Shown piece after piece: positions 52,819-60,383 of a DNA stretch of 64,000 nucleotides. Source of the DNA: Chitinophagales bacterium (GTDB taxonomy: Bacteria > Bacteroidota > Bacteroidia > Chitinophagales > Chitinophagaceae); assembly GCA_020636495.1 (NCBI GenBank), contig JACJXQ010000008.1, forward strand, positions 806,001 through 870,000, in the 5' to 3' direction. The notes below the pieces were generated by a model. That model was given only the letters and a program-made list of their open reading frames with translations, did no database searches and was not told where the DNA came from. Made by a program: the position numbers and the translations under genes. Positions within the stretch are counted from its first letter, which is position 1. Every line of letters begins with the position of its first letter.

Positions 52819-53973
52819 TTAACCTATTGCATTCTTCAGATCTTCTATCAGGTCGTCAGCATCTTCTATACCTACGCTCAGGCGAATCAGCGAATCGGCA
52901 AGGCCGTTTTTGATACGTTCTTCGCGCGGTATCGCAGCGTGCGTCATACTGGCAGGATGTCCACATAGCGATTCTACACCACCCAGTGACTCTGCCAGAG
53001 CGAATAGTTTTGTTTTCTTCAGTACCTCTGTTGCTGCATCTACGTTATCATCTTTCAGAATGAATGACATCATACCACCAAAACCGCGCATTTGTTTCTT
53101 CGCTATCTCGTGGTTAGGGTGATCTTCAAAGCCACACCATAACACCTTAGCTACTTTGGGGTGCGAGCGGAGGTATTCTGCAATAGCCTTACCGTTCTCA
53201 CAGTGGCGTTGCATGCGTATGTGCAGGGTTTTTATGCCGCGTAGTACCAGCCAGCTATCATGAGGACCGGGTACGGCACCGCAACTGTTTTGTATAAATG
53301 CCAGGCGCTCCTGCAGGTTGTCATCATTTACTATTAACGCACCTAATACTACATCTGAGTGGCCGCCCAGGTATTTGGTAGCAGAGTGTAAAACAATATC
53401 AGCACCCAGGTCGAGCGGGTTTTGCAGATAAGGAGTGGCGAAAGTATTATCCACTACCAGCAGCAGGTTGTTCTTTTTAGCAATAGCTGCACAGCCGGCT
53501 ATATCCACAATGTTCAACATCGGGTTAGTAGGTGTTTCCGACCATATCATTTTTGTGTTCTCATTGATATAAGCATTGATATTGTCAACATTGCTCATGT
53601 CAATGAAATGGAACTTGATACCGTAGTTGACGAATATTTTGGTCATGATGCGGTATGTACCACCATACAGGTCGTTGGCAACGATCACCTCATCGCCGGG
53701 AGACAGTAATTTGATAACCGCATCAGTTGCCGCCATACCACTGCCAAAGCAAAGCCCGTGCTTACCATTCTCAATAGCAGCCAGCGATTTCTCAAGCGCA
53801 TGGCGGGTTGGGTTTTGTGTACGTGAGTACTCATAACCCTTATGGTCGCCCGGCGCGGCCTGTACGTATGTTGAAGTTTGATAAATGGGTGTCATAATAG
53901 CCCCGGTTGTCGGGTCCGGCTCCACACCCGCATGTATCATCTTGGTACCTATCTTATAATTTTTACTATCCAT
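52819..53973 (-). CDS. Trans-sulfuration PLP enzyme (cystathionine gamma-synthase/lyase type)
   Basis: 384 aa from ATG at 53973 (MDSKNYKIGTKMIHAG). A longer frame reaches 54081, but it would cross a TACCTTTG promoter element at 53993-54000. Cys/Met-metabolism PLP fold with 'YSRTQNPTRHALEKSLAAIENGKHGLCFGSGMAA', 'VVDNTFATPYLQNPLDLGADIVLHSATKYLGGHSDVV' (PLP-Lys200) and 'ESLGGVESLCGHPASMTHA'. Cystathionine gamma-synthase, gamma-lyase and beta-lyase cannot be separated from sequence alone. Monocistronic and divergent from the next gene. Confidence 0.9.
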   Translation of the reverse strand: MDSKNYKIGTKMIHAGVEPDPTTGAIMTPIYQTSTYVQAAPGDHKGYEYSRTQNPTRHALEKSLAAIENGKHGLCFGSGMAATDAVIKLLSPGDEVIVANDLYGGTYRIMTKIFVNYGIKFHFIDMSNVDNINAYINENTKMIWSETPTNPMLNIVDIAGCAAIAKKNNLLLVVDNTFATPYLQNPLDLGADIVLHSATKYLGGHSDVVLGALIVNDDNLQERLAFIQNSCGAVPGPHDSWLVLRGIKTLHIRMQRHCENGKAIAEYLRSHPKVAKVLWCGFEDHPNHEIAKKQMRGFGGMMSFILKDDNVDAATEVLKKTKLFALAESLGGVESLCGHPASMTHAAIPREERIKNGLADSLIRLSVGIEDADDLIEDLKNAIG

Positions 53974-53992
53974 ATTACTTTTTTTGACGCAG

Positions 53993-54000
53993 CAAAGGTA
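53993..54000 (-). promoter_or_regulatory. -7 promoter element of the trans-sulfuration gene
   Basis: TACCTTTG on the minus strand, 20 bp upstream of the chosen start (53973). It supports that start over the longer frame. Confidence 0.55.
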
Positions 54001-54038
54001 ACTATTTCTATCACGCAGGATAATGAAAGAGCCGATTT

Positions 54039-55571
54039 TTGTATCATTACCGCCTAAACGGCCAAAGTTTGAATCCTGCATACAACAAGGCGGATAGATG
54101 GTATAATATACTGTTCATCGTGATTGCGGTGGCGGGTATTACACTAAGGTTGTACCAGCATTTCTGTGGCAGGCCACTGTGGGAGGATGAAGCCCACCTG
54201 GCCTTGAATTTCATTTGTTTTGGCTATAAAGACCTCTCTATTCCGTTAGACCATTACCAGGTAGCACCTATCCTCTTTCTATATATTACCGAAACGGTTA
54301 CACGTATTTTCGGTTTCAGCGAGGTGGTGTTGAGGAGTTTCCCATTCTTTGTGTCATTATTGTCCTACCCGCTGTTTTATTATGTGGTACAATATTTAAC
54401 TAAAAGCCGGCTCAGCGCAATCATCGCATTTTCCATACTTACTTTCAACACTGTTGTTATACAGTATTCATCAGAGCTGAAACCATATACCATAGAGCTG
54501 TCATCTTATATACTGCTGATATATGTGCTGTTGTCGCCACACAGGTTTGTGACACGAAACAGGTATGCCCTGCTTGCGCTAACAGGTAGCCTGGCTATGC
54601 TTACAGCTAATGCTTCGCATGTTGTGCTGGCGTGTGTAGGTATATATATTCTTGTCAGTGGTAAGTATCTGAAGAGGGTAAACGGAAAGTTTGATAAAGA
54701 GGTGATAACTAATATCGCCTACATGTTTGGATCGTGGGCATTTGTATTTGTGTTGAACTTCTTTACGTTCATATACAAACATCCATATTCAGCATCTATG
54801 AAGTTGCTGTGGCAGGAACATTTTCTTCCATCCGACCCTTTCAGCTCATCGTTTGCTGATTTCATGAGCGGTCTGTACGACCAGGCTTTTTTTGATTCCA
54901 TGCTCATGTTCAGTAAAGGCTGGTATTTCTATTATGCCCTTGCGGGTCTGTTTGTGTTGGCATTGATATATGCTGTAGTAAAACGAAACAAAGAGGTTGT
55001 TGCATTGGTTATATTACCTGTTGTATTGCACCTGGTGTTGTCAATGCTGCATTTGTACCCATTATATTACCGTTTCTACTTGTACTTGTTGCCCGCGCTT
55101 ATTATCCTAATGTCGTTTGGTATTACAGCAATTGTTGAACTGTTACGAAAAAGAATACCTTTTGCTTTCTCATTGATACCCATTGCGTATGTTCTGTATT
55201 GTACGGTTGTGTCTTCCATCTCTCATTTTAAAGACACCGGACGCGATATAAGGCCATGCCTGGCTTATATCAATGCACAACCACAGGATATGCAACTGCT
55301 GGTAACAACGCCTGCTACTCTGTATGAATATTATTACAGGATGGGTAAAGCGACAAACGGTAACGTTGAGAATACACCGTGGTCATTAAACCCCGAACAA
55401 TTTTATGAATTTGCTGCTAAGCAGAGTACAGAGTACATGTTACTATGTTCAACGGACGGTTATGCCGATGGGTATAAATCAGTAATTGAGGAGGTTAAAA
55501 ACAAAGGGTTAGTAACCGGTGAATGTACTTATGGAACTTATACGGTACTTAGGTTGAAGCCTTTGCCATAA
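54039..55571 (+). CDS. Multi-spanning glycosyltransferase (GT39/ArnT-like)
   Basis: 510 aa, about 11-12 transmembrane segments. After TM1 comes 'FCGRPLWEDEAHLALNFICFG', matching the Asp-Glu active-site loop of polyprenyl-sugar-using glycosyltransferases (GT-C fold). The start is TTG at 54039: an in-frame stop lies at 54024 and no ATG occurs before TM4, so a non-ATG start is needed. The role is transfer of a sugar from a lipid carrier on the periplasmic side; acceptor unknown. It precedes ruvB by 41 bp. Confidence 0.8.
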   Translation: MYHYRLNGQSLNPAYNKADRWYNILFIVIAVAGITLRLYQHFCGRPLWEDEAHLALNFICFGYKDLSIPLDHYQVAPILFLYITETVTRIFGFSEVVLRSFPFFVSLLSYPLFYYVVQYLTKSRLSAIIAFSILTFNTVVIQYSSELKPYTIELSSYILLIYVLLSPHRFVTRNRYALLALTGSLAMLTANASHVVLACVGIYILVSGKYLKRVNGKFDKEVITNIAYMFGSWAFVFVLNFFTFIYKHPYSASMKLLWQEHFLPSDPFSSSFADFMSGLYDQAFFDSMLMFSKGWYFYYALAGLFVLALIYAVVKRNKEVVALVILPVVLHLVLSMLHLYPLYYRFYLYLLPALIILMSFGITAIVELLRKRIPFAFSLIPIAYVLYCTVVSSISHFKDTGRDIRPCLAYINAQPQDMQLLVTTPATLYEYYYRMGKATNGNVENTPWSLNPEQFYEFAAKQSTEYMLLCSTDGYADGYKSVIEEVKNKGLVTGECTYGTYTVLRLKPLP

Positions 55572-55612
55572 TACCCAATTTACAGACCAAAATATTTAGC
55601 TAATTTTAGCCA

Positions 55613-56632
55613 ATGAGCAACACTCACATACGGCCTGATGATAATCTGAGTCCACAGGACAGGGATTACGAGAACAGTATACGGCCGCAGTCAATCGAGG
55701 ATTTTTCGGGTCAGCCGCAACTGATAGAGAACCTGCGCATATTTATCAAAGCAGCTAATCTGCGTGGTGAGGCGCTGGATCATATTTTGTTTCATGGCCC
55801 CCCGGGATTGGGAAAAACCACTTTGTCGCGAATTGTTGCCAACGAGCTGAATGTAAACATCAAAGAGACCAGTGGGCCGGTAATCGAAAAGCCGGGCGAC
55901 CTGGCAGGTCTGCTTACCAGTCTTGAAGAAAGAGATGTGTTGTTCATTGATGAGATACACAGGCTGAGTACCGTGGTAGAAGAATACCTGTATGCAGCCA
56001 TGGAGGATTTCAAAATAGATATCATGATAGATACAGGTCCCGCAGCCCGTTCTGTTCAGTTGAACATCAATCCTTTTACACTGGTAGGTGCTACTACACG
56101 CTCGGGATTGCTTACCTCTCCTTTGCTCAGCCGTTTTGGAATCAAGTCAAGGTTGGAGTACTACAACAAGGATATCCTGCAGCAGATCATACTGCGCTCC
56201 TCTTCCTTGTTAAGTGTTAAGACAACTTCTGACGCCGCTATGGAGATAGCAGGCCGCAGCAGGGGAACACCACGTATTGCCAACGGTCTGCTGCGCCGTA
56301 TGCGCGACTTTGCACAGGTGCTGGGTAATGGTGTGATAGACCTCGGAATAGTAGAACATGGTCTGCGTGCGCTTAATGTAGACAGTCACGGACTGGATGA
56401 GATGGATAATAAGATACTCATCACGCTGATAGATAAATTCAAGGGGGGCCCTGCCGGTATCAACAATATAGCCACGGCAGTGGGTGAAGAAGCGGGTACT
56501 ATCGAGGAGGTATATGAGCCATTCCTGATACAGGAAGGTTTTATTATGCGCACGCCTAGAGGTAGGGAAGCAACTGAAAAAGCATACAAGCACCTGAACA
56601 GGAAACAGGGAGGTGACGGTAGTTTATTTTAA
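55613..56632 (+). CDS. ruvB: Holliday junction branch migration helicase RuvB
   Basis: 339 aa. Walker A 'GPPGLGKTT' (62-70), Walker B 'LFIDEIHRLSTVVEEYLYAAMEDF', sensor 'LVGATTRSGLLTSPLLSRFGI', and the C-terminal winged helix 'YEPFLIQEGFIMRTPRGREATEKAYKHL'. It forms the hexameric motor that moves Holliday junctions with RuvA. The stop overlaps the end of the convergent GT4 gene by nine bases. Confidence 0.97.
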   Translation: MSNTHIRPDDNLSPQDRDYENSIRPQSIEDFSGQPQLIENLRIFIKAANLRGEALDHILFHGPPGLGKTTLSRIVANELNVNIKETSGPVIEKPGDLAGLLTSLEERDVLFIDEIHRLSTVVEEYLYAAMEDFKIDIMIDTGPAARSVQLNINPFTLVGATTRSGLLTSPLLSRFGIKSRLEYYNKDILQQIILRSSSLLSVKTTSDAAMEIAGRSRGTPRIANGLLRRMRDFAQVLGNGVIDLGIVEHGLRALNVDSHGLDEMDNKILITLIDKFKGGPAGINNIATAVGEEAGTIEEVYEPFLIQEGFIMRTPRGREATEKAYKHLNRKQGGDGSLF

Positions 56633-57754
56633 CCCAACAATATCAAAAAGATTACCTGTAAAAGTATCCCAGCTATATTTCTCTTTTTCGCGGGCTATGT
56701 TTTGTTGCAGGTCAGGCAATGAGCCGGGGGTAAAGAATTTCAGTATCGCATCGGCTATGTCTGTAGGGTCGGGTGCAGTCACAAATCCTGTTTTGCCATC
56801 AGGTACTACTTCTGCCAGTCCGCCAACATTGGTTACCACCATCGGTTTTTCAAAATGGTATGCTACCTGCGTTATGCCACTTTGAGTCGCACTCCTGTAT
56901 GGCTGAACTACCAGCTCTGCTGCTGAGAAATAATACCGTATCTCGTTGTTTGGGATGAATGAGGTGAATAAATGAATACTGCCTGCAATGTCATTGTCAA
57001 CTATCTGTTGCCGGTAGGGGGCCTCTTCATCATAAAACTCTCCCGCAACAATAAGCCTGATACCTGCCTGCCTGATGCGCTCATCTTTCATGGCATCAAG
57101 CAGTATATCCATTCCCTTGTATTTGCGAATAAAACCAAAAAAGAGTATGTATTTTTTATCGGAATCGAGCCCTAAATGTTTACAGGCTTCTTCTTTACTC
57201 ACAGCAGGTCCGTAATTATCATATACCGGGTGCGGACTAAATACTGATGGTTTTGACGTTAGTGTTGACAGGTCTTTCAATACATCTTTACTCATGGCCA
57301 CGAAAGCATCGGCACTTTTCAGGAAGTATTTGGTAAAAGGCAAATCGCCGGGGCGATGTTCGTGTGGAATGACATTGTCAGTAATAGCTACCACTTTAGT
57401 ATGCCTGTTTTTTCTTACCAGCCTGAGTATAGTACCGAAACAGGGCCCCATGAACGGGAGCCAGAAACGCACAATGACCAGGTCAGGCTTTTCTTTTTTT
57501 ATATTGTTGCCAACACTTATCCAATTAAGCGGGTTTATGGAGTTGATAACGCTTTTTATGACTAATCCTGCCGGTGCGGGCTCGTCTGTGAATTGCGATT
57601 TGCCGGGGAACAGGAACGAAGGATATTGTAATGAAAATGAGTAGATGATCACTTTATGCCCTTGCTCTTGCAATACCTCCGCCAACCTTTCGTTAAAGGT
57701 TGAGATACCGCCACCACGCAGCGGATGTGCCGACCCGAGTATTACAATGTTCAT
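56624..57754 (-). CDS. Glycosyltransferase family 4 (GT-B fold)
   Basis: 376 aa. N-terminal Rossmann half with 'ILGSAHPLRGGGISTFNERLAEVLQEQGH', C-terminal half 'KYILFFGFIRKYKGMDILLDAMKDERIRQ' and the nucleotide-sugar site 'SAAELVVQPYRSATQSGITQVAYHFEKPMVVTNVGGLAEVV', which includes the E-x7-E-like region in a variant form (Gln at the first position). It transfers a sugar to a growing glycan; donor unknown. It sits four bases after the heptose nucleotidyltransferase gene, so a heptose or related donor is plausible. Confidence 0.88.
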   Translation of the reverse strand: MNIVILGSAHPLRGGGISTFNERLAEVLQEQGHKVIIYSFSLQYPSFLFPGKSQFTDEPAPAGLVIKSVINSINPLNWISVGNNIKKEKPDLVIVRFWLPFMGPCFGTILRLVRKNRHTKVVAITDNVIPHEHRPGDLPFTKYFLKSADAFVAMSKDVLKDLSTLTSKPSVFSPHPVYDNYGPAVSKEEACKHLGLDSDKKYILFFGFIRKYKGMDILLDAMKDERIRQAGIRLIVAGEFYDEEAPYRQQIVDNDIAGSIHLFTSFIPNNEIRYYFSAAELVVQPYRSATQSGITQVAYHFEKPMVVTNVGGLAEVVPDGKTGFVTAPDPTDIADAILKFFTPGSLPDLQQNIAREKEKYSWDTFTGNLFDIVGLK

Positions 57755-57757
57755 TGT

Positions 57758-58450
57758 CTAAAAGCTTTCAAAGTCTTTTTGCGCCTGTTCGTAGTCCGAA
57801 GGTATGCCAATGTCAATAAAATATTCATTACACTCAAACCCGTACATATTTCCTTCTGCAACTGTAGCTTCAAAATAATCCCGTTCCAGGGAAAATGTTT
57901 CGGGCTTTTCTTTTTTTAGTAGCCCATTTCTATTCAGCACGTATACACCTCCGTTGATCAACCCTTCGGCATATTCTCTCTTCTCTTCAAACGCCACTAT
58001 CCGACTGTTTTCATCAAGCCGAACAACGCCATAACGGTCAAAATTTGTCATTCGTTTTAATGCCAGTGTATTAACAGCGTGTTTCGATTTATGGAATTTT
58101 ACCAGCTGGGTAAGGTTTACCCTGAACATTGTATCGCCATTCAATACAATTACATATTCGTGTGTGGCTTTGTGTAGGGCGAGCATAATACCACCACCTG
58201 TGCCCAATGGTTTTTGTTCTATTACATAGTCTATTGTGAACGGGCGATTCTGTGTTTGCAGCCATTCAATAACAAGTTCATGTTTATAGCCCAGAGACAG
58301 AATAACGCGTGTACACTCTTGCTGTTCAAGGTAGTCAAACATATAATGCAGGAACGGCGACCCATTGACCGGGGCCATGCACTTTGGCCGGTCGGCAACT
58401 ACACGTTGTAGTCGCGTGCCCATTCCTCCTGCTAATATGATACACTCCAT
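57758..58450 (-). CDS. hddC: Sugar-1-phosphate nucleotidyltransferase, HddC-like
   Basis: 230 aa. N-terminal nucleotide-binding signature 'LAGGMGTRL...ADRPKCMAPV' (Gly8-Gly9-Met-Gly-Thr-Arg13, Lys23), then 'LGTGGGIMLAL' and 'VLNGDTMFRVN'. This form with 'RPKCMAPVNGSPFLHYMFDYL' is typical of D-glycero-alpha-D-manno-heptose 1-phosphate guanylyltransferase. The preceding gene is the matching kinase (hddA), which supports the assignment. Confidence 0.83.
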   Translation of the reverse strand: MECIILAGGMGTRLQRVVADRPKCMAPVNGSPFLHYMFDYLEQQECTRVILSLGYKHELVIEWLQTQNRPFTIDYVIEQKPLGTGGGIMLALHKATHEYVIVLNGDTMFRVNLTQLVKFHKSKHAVNTLALKRMTNFDRYGVVRLDENSRIVAFEEKREYAEGLINGGVYVLNRNGLLKKEKPETFSLERDYFEATVAEGNMYGFECNEYFIDIGIPSDYEQAQKDFESF

Positions 58451-58456
58451 AGTTTT

Positions 58457-59476
58457 TTATATACTCCAGCTGAATAGTCCCTGTTCTGCTACCTGGTACC
58501 GGCGGAATTCGCCATTGTATTTTTGTAAAGCATTGATCACTGAATGACGTGCATTGCCCGGGCAATAGAACATCATGAACCCACCTCCGCCGGCACCACT
58601 TATTTTGCCGCCGGTAGCGCCGTAGCGCAATGCAGTGTCATAGATCTCATCCAGACGGTTATTAGATATATCTTCGGCCATTTGTTTTTTATAGCGAAAC
58701 CCGAAATCCAGTATAGGGCCTATCTCATCCACTTTGCCTTTCAGCAATGCCTCTTTCATCATTTCGGCCTGCTTTTTCAATTGGTGCATTGCTTCGATTG
58801 ACCGTTCATTGTTATTATGTACGTTTTGTGTTTGTGCTTCAATGATGGTAGATGATAATCGACTGGTTGATGTAAAGTATAATACCAGGTTGTTGCTGAG
58901 TTCGAATAACACCTCTTTTTTTACAGGTAGCGGATTTACGATGACCCTGTTATCTGCGTAAAATTCCATGAAGTTGATACCGCCGAAAGTAGCTGAGTAC
59001 TGGTCCTGTTTACCGCCGGCCATAGATAGTTCCTCGCGCTCTATAACATATGCTATATGTGCGATGTCATATTCTCCCAAAGGCAGTTTAAGCCACTCTG
59101 CAAAAACACCAACAATAGCAACAACCAGTGTAGAAGAGCTGCCCAGGCCACTACCAGCAGGTGCATCTACCGATGTGCTTAGTTTAAATCCGCAAGGTAC
59201 AGGGCCGTATTTTTTTACTATATGGTTATATACCCCTTTTGCAAGGTCAAGGTGCCCGTCAATAGGTAGTGACCCCATAAGGTCATATGTGGCTGTTTCA
59301 CTGCGGTCAACTGCCTCTATAGTTATTGTGTGTGCATCAGTAAGTTCGATGTTTGCATGTGCATACAGGGATATGGCAGCGTTGAGTACTGCTCCTCCAT
59401 ACATGTCACAATAGGGGCTTACATCTGTACCCCCACCTGCCAGTCCGATCCTTAATGGTGCTTTGCTTCTGAACAT
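58457..59476 (-). CDS. hddA: GHMP kinase, D-glycero-alpha-D-manno-heptose 7-phosphate kinase-like
   Basis: 339 aa. GHMP motifs: 'RSKAPLRIGLAGGGTDVSPYCDMYGGAVLNAAI' at the start, the ATP loop 'DAPAGSGLGSSSTLVVAIVG' near residue 110, and 'GGKISGAGGGGFMMFYCP' at the end. This set matches HddA of the GDP-heptose pathway. Together with hddC (six bases downstream) it should make GDP-D-glycero-alpha-D-manno-heptose for surface glycans. The isomerase and phosphatase of the pathway are not in the window. Confidence 0.85.
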   Translation of the reverse strand: MFRSKAPLRIGLAGGGTDVSPYCDMYGGAVLNAAISLYAHANIELTDAHTITIEAVDRSETATYDLMGSLPIDGHLDLAKGVYNHIVKKYGPVPCGFKLSTSVDAPAGSGLGSSSTLVVAIVGVFAEWLKLPLGEYDIAHIAYVIEREELSMAGGKQDQYSATFGGINFMEFYADNRVIVNPLPVKKEVLFELSNNLVLYFTSTSRLSSTIIEAQTQNVHNNNERSIEAMHQLKKQAEMMKEALLKGKVDEIGPILDFGFRYKKQMAEDISNNRLDEIYDTALRYGATGGKISGAGGGGFMMFYCPGNARHSVINALQKYNGEFRRYQVAEQGLFSWSI

Positions 59477-59482
59477 GCTTAA

Positions 59483-59884
59483 TTATTTATCTGCCGTATT
59501 CTTTATAGCTACAAACGATAGTACTGTGAACATTATTATACCCACAAATCCGCCAACGGTATCGGCAAGTGTATCCATATTATCCTGGGTTCTCCCTTCT
59601 ACATAATGTCCCTGTATGTATTCTACTAACCAGCCCACGAATACTGTGATGAACAGCAGGAATAATAAGGATGTGGGTCTTCGGGTGGGTTCTGCCAGCA
59701 ACCAGAAAAATGAAAACCCTGCAAACAACAGTATATGCGCCCATTTATCAATGAATGGGATATCTACGTCAGGCAATTCATCGCCGGGTAAAAAACATAA
59801 AATAAAAATGAGCAAGGTCCAGCTTATGGCCAGTATCCTTGCTCGCTTTTTATAAGGTGATGTTTTTGTAAAAACCTCCCACAT
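59483..59884 (-). CDS. VanZ family membrane protein
   Basis: 133 aa, four hydrophobic segments with the VanZ-like layout: 'FCLPGDELPDVDIPFIDKWAHILLFAGFSFFW' and 'VEYIQGHYVEGRTQDNMDTLADTVGGFVG'. Function in most bacteria is unclear. It lies between gcvH (4 bp upstream) and hddA (6 bp downstream) and so belongs to one transcript. Confidence 0.85.
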   Translation of the reverse strand: MWEVFTKTSPYKKRARILAISWTLLIFILCFLPGDELPDVDIPFIDKWAHILLFAGFSFFWLLAEPTRRPTSLLFLLFITVFVGWLVEYIQGHYVEGRTQDNMDTLADTVGGFVGIIMFTVLSFVAIKNTADK

Positions 59885-59887
59885 GAA

Positions 59888-60268
59888 TTATTCGCCTATC
59901 ATGGCTTTGTAGGCAGCGGCATCCATCAGGTCATTCAACTGAGCTGCATCTCCGATAGTCATTTTTATCATCCAGCCTTTGCCGTAAGGGTCATTATTTA
60001 CATCTTCCGGAGTGCCTTCAAGGTCTTTGTTTACCTCGGTAACAGTACCAGAAACGGGTAAAAACAAGTCAGAAACTGTTTTTACAGCCTCAACAGTGCC
60101 GAATATTTCGTTAGCCGCCAGCGTCTGTCCATCTGTATTCACTTCCACAAATACGATATCGCCCAGTTCACGTTGAGCGAAGTCTGTAATGCCTACTGTT
60201 GCGGTATCGCCATCTACCAGTAACCACTCGTGGTCTTTGGTGTACTTCAAATTTTCAGGGAAATTCAT
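59888..60268 (-). CDS. gcvH: Glycine cleavage system H protein
   Basis: 126 aa. Lipoyl-lysine Lys63 lies in 'FGTVEAVKTVSDLFLPVSG', and 'YTKDHEWLLVDGDTATVGITDFAQRELGDIVFVEV' is the standard N-terminal half. The H protein carries the aminomethyl group between the P, T and L proteins. The gene stands first in a run that continues with vanZ-like, hddA, hddC and GT4. Confidence 0.97.
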   Translation of the reverse strand: MNFPENLKYTKDHEWLLVDGDTATVGITDFAQRELGDIVFVEVNTDGQTLAANEIFGTVEAVKTVSDLFLPVSGTVTEVNKDLEGTPEDVNNDPYGKGWMIKMTIGDAAQLNDLMDAAAYKAMIGE

Positions 60269-60383
60269 ATTTTAAAATTTACGCGTAAAAATAGCAGTTT
60301 TTTGCAGGAAACATAATATTAAATATCTGCCCTGTTTTATTGCAGGAAATTTCTATTTATATGAACGACCATTATATGTATGG

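Noticed and set aside
53974..54081. N-terminal extension of the trans-sulfuration enzyme
   Set aside because: The extension crosses a TACCTTTG promoter element and overlaps the divergent gene; the family begins near MDSKNY.
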